A stretch of DNA of 30,532 nt, from NCBI GenBank assembly GCA_027348305.1, contig DAIEPS010000002.1, positions 1 to 30,532 of the forward strand, in the 5' to 3' direction. A program made the position numbers and the translations under genes. The DNA comes from Anaerolineaceae bacterium. GTDB taxonomy: Bacteria; Chloroflexota; Anaerolineae; Anaerolineales; Anaerolineaceae. Under the pieces are notes generated by a model. That model was not told the DNA's origin and did not search any database. It worked only from the letters and a program-made list of their open reading frames with translations. Of this stretch, positions 6,922 through 16,346 are shown one piece after another. Each line of letters starts with the position of its first letter. Within the stretch, counting starts at the first letter, position 1.

Positions 6922-8175
6922 ATGCTTCTTGCCTGGATTTTAGGCGGCGTTTTCTTGATCCTCGACCTGTTCTTTTCATTATTAAGAGCAGCCCTGGTCA
7001 ATGTGCGCGTGCCCCAATTGCTTGAGCTGGGTAGCGATGACCCCCAGCAGCTTGAAGAAACCATTAGATTCCTGGAAAAGCCCCGGCTGCGAGCCACATT
7101 ACGGCTTGTTGTGGCCTTGTGCCATATCCTGATTGCGGCTTGCGTCTGGTCGATCTGTTCATACAACCTTTCAAACCTGTCGTTGGGTGCCATAATCGGC
7201 ATCCTGGCGGCTTTATTATTGGTCATCTTGATGCTTGAATTCACCACCGAAAGATTTCCGCTAAAAGACCCTGAAACCTGGGCTTTACGCTTAACCTCGG
7301 TCGGCCGCTTTATCGACGTGGTATTCAGCCCGATCACCAAAGCATTGGTCTGGCTTCAGGGTACCAATCACCAGGCCCAGCGCTCACTGGGTTCGGTCAC
7401 TGAAGATGAGTTGAAAACATGGGTCGAGATGGGTGAACCTGAAGGGGATCTCGAGCCTGACGAACGCAAGATGATCTATTCGATCTTCCAGTTTGGCGAG
7501 ACCCTCTGCCGCGAGATCATGGTTCCGCGTATGGAAGTGCTGGCATTGGAAGTAAAGACCCCTTTGAACCAGGCTATCAATGCGTTGATCGATTCTGGCC
7601 ATTCACGTGTGCCGGTTTATGATGATGAGATCGATAACGTGGTGGGCGTGTTGTATGCCAAGGACCTGCTCAAGATCCATGGCAATACCAACGAGAAAGG
7701 CTCCATCAAGAAATTCCTGCGTAAGGCCTATTTTGTTCCGGAATCAAAGAAAGTGGATGAACTGCTGGCTGAAATGCAGGCTAACGGCGTGCACATCGCG
7801 GTGGTCGTGGATGAGTACGGCGGCATGGCAGGCCTGGTGACTTTGGAAGATATTGTTGAAGAAATTGTCGGCGAGATCCGCGACGAGTATGATCAAAGCG
7901 AAGAACTGCTGGTGCAAAAGATTAGCGATGACGAAGTCCTCTTTAAGGGGCGAGTTTCACTGGATGACTTCAATGATGCCATAGGTACACACCTTGATCC
8001 GGATATGACGGATACCCTGGGCGGATATTTCTATAGCGAATTGGGCCGCGTTCCCACCGAAGGCGATAGCCTTGAAGTTGAAGGCTGGCAATTGATCGTG
8101 GAAGAATTACGCGGACGCCGGGTTGGCAGGATCCGCGCAAAAAGGCAGCAGATCAACGAAATGGAGAGCATTTAA
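6922..8175 (+). CDS. CNNM/CorC-HlyC family membrane protein with CBS pair
   Basis: The 417-residue protein belongs to the 'hemolysin C / CorC' group, now linked to Mg2+ or Co2+ efflux or membrane ion homeostasis. The N-terminal 130 residues hold about three hydrophobic helices (LLAWILGGVFLILDLFFSLL; LVVALCHILIAACVWSI; AIIGILAALLLVILMLEF), a DUF21-like membrane region shorter than usual. A tandem CBS module follows at about 195-315, starting CREIMVPRMEVLAL and containing VDEYGGMAGLVTLEDIVEE. A C-terminal CorC_HlyC transporter-associated domain spans about 330-410 (GRVSLDDFNDAIG, YFYSELGRVPTEGD). It starts one base after glmU stops and overlaps cdd by one base, so the three are almost certainly co-translated. 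The transported ion is not evident. Confidence 0.9.
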   Translation: MLLAWILGGVFLILDLFFSLLRAALVNVRVPQLLELGSDDPQQLEETIRFLEKPRLRATLRLVVALCHILIAACVWSICSYNLSNLSLGAIIGILAALLLVILMLEFTTERFPLKDPETWALRLTSVGRFIDVVFSPITKALVWLQGTNHQAQRSLGSVTEDELKTWVEMGEPEGDLEPDERKMIYSIFQFGETLCREIMVPRMEVLALEVKTPLNQAINALIDSGHSRVPVYDDEIDNVVGVLYAKDLLKIHGNTNEKGSIKKFLRKAYFVPESKKVDELLAEMQANGVHIAVVVDEYGGMAGLVTLEDIVEEIVGEIRDEYDQSEELLVQKISDDEVLFKGRVSLDDFNDAIGTHLDPDMTDTLGGYFYSELGRVPTEGDSLEVEGWQLIVEELRGRRVGRIRAKRQQINEMESI

Positions 8176-8579
8176 TGCAGCTTACCCCTGACCTTCAAAA
8201 ACAATTAATTGAAACGGCCATCCAGGTACGCCAATGGTCGTATGCACCATATTCCAAATACAGGGTGGGTGCATCCCTTTTAACCGCCTCTGGCAAGATC
8301 TATGACGGTGCAAACATTGAGAACGCTGTTTATCCTTTAGGATTATGTGCCGAAAGGGTGACACTATTTAAAGCTGTTTCTGAAGGTGAACGCGACTTCA
8401 CAGCAATGGTTATTGCCACTGAAAATGCAGGCATGCCATGTGGCTCCTGCCGGCAGGTTATGGCTGAATTCGGTTTAACCATGCGAGTGATCATTGTAGA
8501 TGCGACGGGCAAAATCCATCATGAATCCACTGTCGCGGACCTTCTTCCCGGAGCGTTTACACCTAAAGATCTGATCTGA
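8175..8579 (+). CDS. cdd: Cytidine deaminase
   Basis: The 134-residue protein is a homotetrameric-type cytidine deaminase, converting cytidine and deoxycytidine to uridine and deoxyuridine in pyrimidine salvage. The zinc site is complete: Cys58 and the catalytic Glu60 in GLCAERV, and Cys89 and Cys92 in PCGSCRQV. The substrate-binding segment YAPYSKYRVGA (residues 23-33) and GANIENAVYP (45-54) are also intact. Its ATG overlaps the stop of the preceding CBS gene in TAATG, so it is translationally coupled. The length is typical of the short bacterial form. Confidence 0.97.
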   Translation: MQLTPDLQKQLIETAIQVRQWSYAPYSKYRVGASLLTASGKIYDGANIENAVYPLGLCAERVTLFKAVSEGERDFTAMVIATENAGMPCGSCRQVMAEFGLTMRVIIVDATGKIHHESTVADLLPGAFTPKDLI

Positions 8580-8586
8580 GGCACAG

Positions 8587-9345
8587 GTGCCTAAAGCGGA
8601 AAGAACCCTGCGGGTTGAAGCCATCGTGCTGCACCACACTAACTGGGGTGAAGCCGACCGGCTTTTGACCGTTTTCACCAAGTCTCACGGCAAACTGCGC
8701 GCGATTGCCAAAAGTGTACGTAAAATGCAGTCCCGCAAGGCAGGGCACCTCGAGCCTTTCTCTCATTGCACCCTGATGCTGGCAAAAGCCCATGAACTTT
8801 GGATCGTGACCGACGCCGAAACCATTGACGCTTTTTTGCCGCTGCGCGAAGATCTGCAGTTGATGACCCGCGCCGCTTATGTCATCGAACTGCTTGACCG
8901 CTTCACCTTCGAAGAAGGCCAGAACTGGCAGCTTTACCAACTGGTGGTCGATACCCTGAACCGTTTGTCTGAGAACGCCGATAGTTTCGTACCGCTGCGC
9001 TACTATGAGATGCGCCTGCTCGACCTATTGGGTTTCCGCCCCATGTTGTTTGAGTGCGCGAACTGCCGTAAAGAGATCCAGGCCGAGGACCAATTCTTTT
9101 CCGCTGAACAGGGCGGGGTGTTGTGTCCGAATTGCGGGGCGAGGAGCGATAATTCACGTCTGATCTCCATGGATGCACTGCGTTTCTTGCGTCATTTTCA
9201 ACGCAGCGACTTTAAGACATCACTCAAAGCCAACCCATCCCCAAAAACCAGGGCAGAGGTTGAGGCACTGATGAACCATTATTTGACCTTTTTGCTCGAG
9301 CGGAAATTGAACACCCCTGAATTCTTCAAACAAATTCAAAATTGA
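8587..9345 (+). CDS. recO: DNA repair protein RecO
   Basis: RecO helps load RecA onto SSB-coated DNA in the RecFOR pathway. The 252-residue protein has the N-terminal OB-fold segment (LRVEAIVLHHTNWGEADRLLTVF, cited in part: VEAIVLHHTNWGEADRLL), with KLRAIAKSVRKMQSRKAGHL as the usual DNA-facing loop. The alpha-helical C-terminal part includes a four-cysteine zinc finger: CANC (residues about 156-159) and CPNC (about 180-183). It starts with GTG at 8587, 5 bases after GAGG, which itself overlaps the cdd stop codon. This suggests coupling to cdd. RecO next to cdd and a GTPase or CorC-type gene is a familiar bacterial arrangement. Confidence 0.93.
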   Translation: MPKAERTLRVEAIVLHHTNWGEADRLLTVFTKSHGKLRAIAKSVRKMQSRKAGHLEPFSHCTLMLAKAHELWIVTDAETIDAFLPLREDLQLMTRAAYVIELLDRFTFEEGQNWQLYQLVVDTLNRLSENADSFVPLRYYEMRLLDLLGFRPMLFECANCRKEIQAEDQFFSAEQGGVLCPNCGARSDNSRLISMDALRFLRHFQRSDFKTSLKANPSPKTRAEVEALMNHYLTFLLERKLNTPEFFKQIQN

Positions 9346-9390
9346 AATACGAAACCCATCCCAATCCATTCAAATCAATACCCGTCAGGG

Positions 9391-9396
9391 TATAAT
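9391..9396 (+). promoter_or_regulatory. Probable glyQS promoter (-10 TATAAT)
   Basis: An exact TATAAT lies 39 bases before the glyQS start codon. The best -35 candidate is TTCAAA (9369-9374) at 16 bases, which is weak. The leader of about 30 nt is too short to hold a T-box. Confidence 0.5.
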
Positions 9397-9435
9397 TGGA
9401 ACACTTAAAAATTTGCCGCAAGCGCGGGAGGTTGT

Positions 9436-12432
9436 ATGAAAGAACCCCTTGATTTCCAATCCGTGATCATGACCCTGCAAAAATTTTGGGCAGACCAGGG
9501 CTGTCTGATCTGGCAGCCTTACTACAGTCAGATCGGCGCCGGTACGATGAACCCCGGAACCTTTTTGCGTGTTTTGGGCCCTGAACCCTGGAACGTGGCT
9601 TACGTGGAACCCTCCATCCGCCCTGATGACGGACGCTACGGCGAAAACCCCAATCGTTTTCAACAGCATTATCAGTTCCAGGTCATCCTTAAACCTGATC
9701 CCGGCAACCCGCAGGAACTGTATTTAAAATCCCTCGAAGCGTTGGGCATCAACCCGCGTGAACACGACATCCGTTTCGTCGAAGACAACTGGCAGCAGCC
9801 CGCTTTGGGCGCCTGGGGTCTCGGCTGGGAAGTCTGGATGGATGGCCAGGAGATCACCCAGTTCACTTACTTCCAGCAGGCTGGCGGTATCACCCTCGAC
9901 CCGGTGTCGGTGGAGATCACTTACGGTCTCGAACGTATCACCATGCCCCTGCAGCGCATCCCCCACGCGCGCACCATGAAATGGAACAAGAATCACACCT
10001 ACGGCGATATCAACTTCCAGGGCGAAGTGGAGCACAGCAAGTATTACTTTGAGATCGCTGATGTAGACCGCATGCGCCAGCTTTATACGCTCTACGAAGC
10101 CGAAGCCAATGAAGCCTTGAAAAACGGACTAGTGCTGCCCGCGCACGATTACATCCTCAAGTGTTCACATACTTTCAACATTCTTGATACCCGCGGCGCC
10201 GTGGGTGTCACCGAGCGCCAGGCGCTCTTTGGACGTATGCGCGAAATGGCGCACCGCAACGCTGAAGCCTACGTGGAGCAGCGCCGTGGGCTTGAATTCC
10301 CATGGCTGGATGAAACTGCTACTACCCCAACCAAAGCAGTCAAGAAAGCCGCCAAACCCGCCCTGCCGACCGGACCTGCGCCCTTCCTGCTCGAAATTGG
10401 CACCGAAGAACTGCCTGCCGCCGATCTGCAATCCGCGTTGGAGCAGCTCACCGAGCGTGTGCCTGCCTTGTTGGAGGAACTGCGCCTGGCTCATGGAGAG
10501 ATCAAGGTTCTCGGCACTCCTCGCCGTTTGATCGTTTATGTCGAAGGGCTCGTTGATCAACAGTCTGAACGCACCACAGTGGTCAAAGGACCGCCTGAAA
10601 GCCGGGCGTTTGATACAACAGGCCAGCCTACCCGCGCCCTCGAAGGTTTTGCCCAGGGTAAGGGGGTCAGCGTCAAAGACCTTGAAGCCCGCGAGATTGA
10701 CGGCGGCCGCTACATGGTCGCACTGGTAAAAGAAACCTCCCGTGCGGCTTACGATGTGCTGCTTGAAGCGCTGCCCACGCTGGTGGCCGGGATCAAATTT
10801 GACAAGGTCATGCGTTGGAATTTCACCAATGTAGCCTTCTCTCGCCCCATCCGCTGGCTGCTGGCCATGCTGGGCACTGCCTCCATCCCCTTCGAATACG
10901 CCGGCCTGACCGCCGAAGCCGTCACTCATGGTCTGCGCTTCATTGAACCGCAGGAACTGCCTGTGAAGGACGCGAAAGATTACTTTGCCCAATTAAAGGC
11001 CCAGGGCATCATGGTGGACCCGATCGAGCGCAAAGAGACCATCCGCGCACAGGTTTACAAGATCATGGCTGGCGTAAACGCCCTCGAGAAAGTGGATGAA
11101 GACCTGCTTGATGAAGTCAATACCCTTGTCGAAGCCCCCACCGCGTTGTTGGGGTCGTTTGACGCCGCCCACCTGTCTGTACCCACCGAAGCCTTGATCT
11201 CGGTGATGAAGAAGCATCAGCGTTACTTCCCTGTGCTCAGCAAAGATGGCAAACTGATGCCCCATTTCATTGCCGTGCGCAACGGCGACAAGCAGGGTCT
11301 GGATGTGGTCACCGACGGCAACGAACAAGTCATCCGCGCCCGCTTTGCGGATGCCAACTTCTTCATCAATGAAGACCTTAAACACAAACTCTCAGACATG
11401 CTTGAAAAACTGGGCACTCTGACCTTCCAGCAGAAGCTGGGTTCCATGCTCGACAAGTCCATCCGCATTCGCAAGATGGTTGAAGTACTCGGCCCGCAGT
11501 TGGGGTTGTCGGCTGCTGAGCAGCAGTCCGCCCTGCGCGCCGCGGAACTTTGCAAGGCCGACCTGGTCACCCACATGGTGGTTGAAAACACCTCCCTGCA
11601 AGGGGTAATGGGCCGCTACTATGCGAGATCTTCAGGTGAAACTGAAGAAGTGGCGCAGGCGCTATTTGATCACTACCTGCCGCGTTTCATGGGCGATTCC
11701 GTGCCCCCCACCAAAATTGGGCTGGTCATCGGGCTGGCCGATCGTCTGGATTCGCTGGCCGGGTTGTTCGCTGCCGGCCTGGCACCCACGGGCACCAAAG
11801 ACCCCTTTGCGCAGCGCCGCACCGCCTTGGGGTTGGTACAGTGCCTTACTGCATTCGATCTTGATTTCGACCTCAAATCAGGTCTTGAATTGGCTTCACG
11901 GAACATGCCCATCACCGTAACCCCTGAAAGCTTGCAGGCCAGCCTCGATTTCATCGTTGGCCGCCTCAAGAACAGCCTGACCGACCAGGGTTTCCGCTAT
12001 GATGTGGTCGATGCGGTACTTGCCGAACAGCACTCCAACCCGGCGGGCGTCATCCGCGCAGTGCGTGAATTGAGCGCCTGGGTGAACCATGCGGATTGGG
12101 CGACAATCCTGCCGGCATACGCGCGCTGCGTGCGGATCACCCGCGACCAGAAATCCGTCTTTGTGGTGGACCCTGCCAATTTTGAAGAAAAATCAGAAGA
12201 GGCGTTGTTTAAAGAGATCGAGAAGGTTGAAAAACTCTCCCGCAAAGCGGGTTCAGTGGATGACCTGATCAAGGCTTTCCAGCCCATCATCCCGGCGGTC
12301 AACCGGTTCTTTGACGAGGTATTGGTGATGGCCGAGGACGAAAAGGTCCGCTCCAACCGCCTGGGAATCCTTCAGCGCATCGCTGCCCTGGCCAAAGGCA
12401 TCGCGGATTTCTCGTACCTGGAAGGTTTCTAA
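9436..12432 (+). CDS. glyQS: Glycyl-tRNA synthetase, alpha and beta chains fused
   Basis: This 998-residue protein joins both subunits of the bacterial alpha2beta2 glycyl-tRNA synthetase, which charges tRNA-Gly. Residues 1 to about 290 are the catalytic alpha chain: FQSVIMTLQKFWADQGCLIW, MNPGTFLRVLGPEPW, YVEPSIRPDDGRYGENPNR, and ITYGLERITM for motif 3. An Ala/Lys/Pro/Thr-rich linker (about 293-315) leads to the beta chain, which starts FLLEIGTEELPAADLQ and carries MKKHQRYFPVL and RFADANFFINEDLKHKL, with the HD-like and anticodon-binding C-terminal parts. In many bacteria the two are separate glyQ and glyS genes; fused forms occur in some phyla. RBS GGGAGG lies at 9426-9431. There is no stop or frameshift at the junction, so the fusion is real in this sequence. 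Confidence 0.97.
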   Translation: MKEPLDFQSVIMTLQKFWADQGCLIWQPYYSQIGAGTMNPGTFLRVLGPEPWNVAYVEPSIRPDDGRYGENPNRFQQHYQFQVILKPDPGNPQELYLKSLEALGINPREHDIRFVEDNWQQPALGAWGLGWEVWMDGQEITQFTYFQQAGGITLDPVSVEITYGLERITMPLQRIPHARTMKWNKNHTYGDINFQGEVEHSKYYFEIADVDRMRQLYTLYEAEANEALKNGLVLPAHDYILKCSHTFNILDTRGAVGVTERQALFGRMREMAHRNAEAYVEQRRGLEFPWLDETATTPTKAVKKAAKPALPTGPAPFLLEIGTEELPAADLQSALEQLTERVPALLEELRLAHGEIKVLGTPRRLIVYVEGLVDQQSERTTVVKGPPESRAFDTTGQPTRALEGFAQGKGVSVKDLEAREIDGGRYMVALVKETSRAAYDVLLEALPTLVAGIKFDKVMRWNFTNVAFSRPIRWLLAMLGTASIPFEYAGLTAEAVTHGLRFIEPQELPVKDAKDYFAQLKAQGIMVDPIERKETIRAQVYKIMAGVNALEKVDEDLLDEVNTLVEAPTALLGSFDAAHLSVPTEALISVMKKHQRYFPVLSKDGKLMPHFIAVRNGDKQGLDVVTDGNEQVIRARFADANFFINEDLKHKLSDMLEKLGTLTFQQKLGSMLDKSIRIRKMVEVLGPQLGLSAAEQQSALRAAELCKADLVTHMVVENTSLQGVMGRYYARSSGETEEVAQALFDHYLPRFMGDSVPPTKIGLVIGLADRLDSLAGLFAAGLAPTGTKDPFAQRRTALGLVQCLTAFDLDFDLKSGLELASRNMPITVTPESLQASLDFIVGRLKNSLTDQGFRYDVVDAVLAEQHSNPAGVIRAVRELSAWVNHADWATILPAYARCVRITRDQKSVFVVDPANFEEKSEEALFKEIEKVEKLSRKAGSVDDLIKAFQPIIPAVNRFFDEVLVMAEDEKVRSNRLGILQRIAALAKGIADFSYLEGF

Positions 12433-12483
12433 ACTGAAAAACCGGTTAAGGTGGATTTGCTCAACCCTTTTTGGATTGCAGGA

Positions 12484-12489
12484 TAAAAT
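12484..12489 (+). promoter_or_regulatory. Probable dnaG promoter (-10 TAAAAT)
   Basis: TAAAAT ends 12 bases before the dnaG ATG (12502), which would place the transcript start around 12496. The resulting 5' leader of about 6 nt has no room for a ribosome site, and none is seen. The -35 region is poor (TCAACC at 12461-12466, 17 bases away). Confidence 0.4.
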
Positions 12490-12501
12490 TAACCTTACCT
12501 T

Positions 12502-14409
12502 ATGACAGCAGTAGATGAAATTAAAGCACGCCTGGATATCGTGGATATCGTCTCAGAGACCGTAAAACTGAGACGATCTGGCCGCAGTTACACCGGCTTC
12601 TGCCCATTCCATCCCAATGCTAAAACGCCCGCCTTTGCGGTATTTCCCGAATCAGGCACCTGGAGGTGCTTCGGGCAATGCAACGAGGGCGGCGATATCT
12701 TTAAGTACATGATGAAGCGCGAAGGCTGGGATTTCGCCGAAACCCTGAAACGCCTGGCCGAACGGGCTGGTGTCACACTTGAAACATTCACCCCCGAACG
12801 CAAAGCCGCGGAAGATGAATACGAACGTCTGCGAGAACTGCTCGAAGAAGCCGTCAATTTTTATCAATTCCAGTTGCTTAAGACCCCTGCCGGTCAGCCT
12901 GCGCTTGATTTTCTCACCCGGCGCGGGGTGACGCTGGAAACCATTCAAACCTTTGGCCTGGGATATTCCCCGGCGGGTTACGACAGTATGGTTAATCATT
13001 TCAACGCCAAAGGATATTCCACTGATGACCTGCTGGCAGTCGGCCTGGTTGTTCCGCGCGAATCCGGCGGGGTGTATGACAAATACCGCAACCGGGTGAT
13101 GTTTCCCATCCGCGATGCGGCCGGCAAGATGGCCGGTTTTGGCGCGCGGATCCTTGATCCCAACGACATCCCCAAGTTTTTGAACTCTCCGCAGACTGTG
13201 CTATTCGACAAAAGCCACTTGCTTTATGGGTTGAATTTCGCGCGCAAGCCCATCCGTGCACAGGATCAGGTGGTCATCGTTGAGGGTTACCTGGATGCCA
13301 TCATCCTGCACCAGGCAGGCTTTGATAATACGGTTTCTCCCATGGGTACTGCCCTTAACGAAGACCAGTTCAGGCTGCTGAAAAAGTTCACGCGGCGCAT
13401 CGTCCTTGCCCTGGATGCGGATGCGGCAGGCGAAAAAGCCACCCTGCGCGGCCTTGACCTGGCGCGCAATGCTCTCGATCACGAGACCGAACTGGCTTTT
13501 GATGCCCACGGGCTGCTGCGGCATGAAGCCCGCCTGCAGGCTGATGTACGTGTGACCACTATCCCCGACGGCATGGACCCTGACGAAGTTGTCTTGCGTG
13601 ACCCTGATGAGTGGCGCGCGATCCTGGCGGCAGCCAAGCCGATCGTTGTGCACGTTATGGAAACCCTGGCCAAAAATCAAAACCTTGAAGACGCCAAGGT
13701 GAAAACCGCTGTAGCCGCCCAGGTGTTGCCGCTGATCGAAGATGTGCCTTCCGCCATTGAAAGAGATACCTACCGCCAGCAGCTTGCCCGCCTGCTCAAG
13801 GTGGATGAACGCTCCCTATTGGGCAGCCAGAGAGTGCAGGAAAAGCCGCGCCGCCGAATTCAACGTGTGGATGAACCGGTGCAGCAGCGCGCCGCAAAAC
13901 AGGATGGATTTGGCGAAGACCGGCGCATCTCGAACCTTGAAGCCCACTGCCTCTCTCTTTTACTTCAGCAACCGCACCGATTCTATGAATTGGAGCGAGC
14001 ATTAAAGAAGTGTGGCTTGGATAAGGTCAGCCTGTCTGATTTTGACAGTTCCGATCACCAGATCATTGCGGATGCCTTGTTTAAAGGGTTGGCTCAAGAC
14101 GAACACGAAACCACCCACTACATTCAAAAGAATATTCCTGAATCGCTGGCTGAGCGCTTCACCCAGCTTTCAAGCCCCGGCACGATCACCGAGAAGAATG
14201 AAGATAAGTTGTTTGAAGACCTGCTGCGTACGCTGATCAATTTAAGACTTATCCGCATCAATGCCCTGCTGAACCAGATCAGATTCATCCAGTCAGACGA
14301 GGAGAACCAGGAACTTGACAAAACTGATTTGCATTCTTTGACATTAAAATATACAATTGCCAGAGGCAAGTTGGATATGGCGCTTGCCAAACCGCCCAAC
14401 ACGATTTGA
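12502..14409 (+). CDS. dnaG: DNA primase
   Basis: DnaG makes RNA primers at the replication fork. The 635 residues contain, in order: an N-terminal zinc-binding domain (about 1-95) with Cys34, His37, Cys56 and Cys60; the DnaG catalytic core (about 125-240); and a TOPRIM domain at about 255-335 with VIVEGYLDAI and the metal-binding acidic motif LALDADAAGEKA. A divergent C-terminal region of about 250 residues, presumably helicase-binding, follows. The second zinc half-site is CFGQC (CX3C) rather than the CX2C of E. coli-type primases. No Shine-Dalgarno sequence precedes ATG 12502. It sits between glyQS and rpoD; dnaG next to rpoD is a classical macromolecular-synthesis arrangement. Confidence 0.96.
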   Translation: MTAVDEIKARLDIVDIVSETVKLRRSGRSYTGFCPFHPNAKTPAFAVFPESGTWRCFGQCNEGGDIFKYMMKREGWDFAETLKRLAERAGVTLETFTPERKAAEDEYERLRELLEEAVNFYQFQLLKTPAGQPALDFLTRRGVTLETIQTFGLGYSPAGYDSMVNHFNAKGYSTDDLLAVGLVVPRESGGVYDKYRNRVMFPIRDAAGKMAGFGARILDPNDIPKFLNSPQTVLFDKSHLLYGLNFARKPIRAQDQVVIVEGYLDAIILHQAGFDNTVSPMGTALNEDQFRLLKKFTRRIVLALDADAAGEKATLRGLDLARNALDHETELAFDAHGLLRHEARLQADVRVTTIPDGMDPDEVVLRDPDEWRAILAAAKPIVVHVMETLAKNQNLEDAKVKTAVAAQVLPLIEDVPSAIERDTYRQQLARLLKVDERSLLGSQRVQEKPRRRIQRVDEPVQQRAAKQDGFGEDRRISNLEAHCLSLLLQQPHRFYELERALKKCGLDKVSLSDFDSSDHQIIADALFKGLAQDEHETTHYIQKNIPESLAERFTQLSSPGTITEKNEDKLFEDLLRTLINLRLIRINALLNQIRFIQSDEENQELDKTDLHSLTLKYTIARGKLDMALAKPPNTI

Positions 14410-14422
14410 TTTTTTAAGATTA

Positions 14423-14431
14423 TGGTATAGT
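14423..14431 (+). promoter_or_regulatory. Extended -10 promoter of rpoD
   Basis: TGG-TATAGT (TG at 14423-14424, hexamer 14426-14431) fits an extended -10 element. There is no good -35. The predicted start point falls on or next to the rpoD ATG at 14438, implying a leaderless mRNA. Confidence 0.5.
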
Positions 14432-14437
14432 TAACCC

Positions 14438-16084
<1,647 letters not shown>

Positions 16085-16147
16085 AGAGTGTATGGTGTTT
16101 ATCCGATAATATTTAAGCAAGGCTGACATCAGCATCTTATTCTGTGC

Positions 16148-16176
16148 TTGCATATCATATTTATCCATGTTATACT
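16148..16176 (+). promoter_or_regulatory. Strong extended -10 promoter of rho
   Basis: TTGCAT (16148-16153) and TATACT (16171-16176) are spaced by 17 bases, and TGT (16168-16170) makes an extended -10. Transcription would start near 16183, giving a rho leader of about 164 nt. CTTGCAT occurs twice (16147-16153 and 16175-16181), flanking the -35 and the end of the -10, and could be a repeated half-site. Confidence 0.7.
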
Positions 16177-16182
16177 TGCATT

Positions 16183-16346
16183 TACCAGTAATTAAAAGAG
16201 TGTGTATTTGGTTGACCTGTATCTAAGCGGGGGAACAGGTCGCCACAAAAAAATCCCTTATCAAAAATTTAAAATATTTCCAGTAAACCCTGTTCAATCA
16301 GGGAAGAATGACATAATTCTATTCATAAATCACGGGTGAAAAATAA
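16183..16346 (+). promoter_or_regulatory. Structured 5' leader of rho
   Basis: The leader holds two hairpins. GACCTGT (16214-16220) pairs with ACAGGTC (16235-16241) around a G-rich loop. CCCTG (16288-16292) pairs with CAGGG (16299-16303). An A/T-rich single-stranded region containing AAAAAAATCCC lies between them. Rho is known in other bacteria to autoregulate by terminating in its own leader; the leader length fits that, but the mechanism here is inferred. The rest of the 262-base gap after rpoD (16085-16147) shows only a weak GCTG-ACAT-CAGC hairpin. Confidence 0.45.

Noticed and set aside
6350..7340. Open - strand frames of 209 and 224 codons across glmU and the CBS gene
   Set aside because: Their translations are low-quality (runs of Pro/Ser/Thr/Arg), they have no ribosome site, and they are antisense to two genes with intact motifs.
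9346..9435. T-box riboswitch upstream of glyQS
   Set aside because: The leader after the TATAAT is only about 30 nt and lacks a T-box sequence or terminator hairpin.
10165..10992. Long open frame (275 codons) on the - strand inside glyQS
   Set aside because: It lies wholly antisense to a well-conserved synthetase, its translation resembles no known family, and GC-rich codon use in glyQS creates open antisense frames by itself.
16085..16147. Intrinsic terminator after rpoD
   Set aside because: The GCTG-ACAT-CAGC hairpin is 4 bp and is followed by a mixed ATCTTATTCTG rather than a T run, so it is too weak to call.
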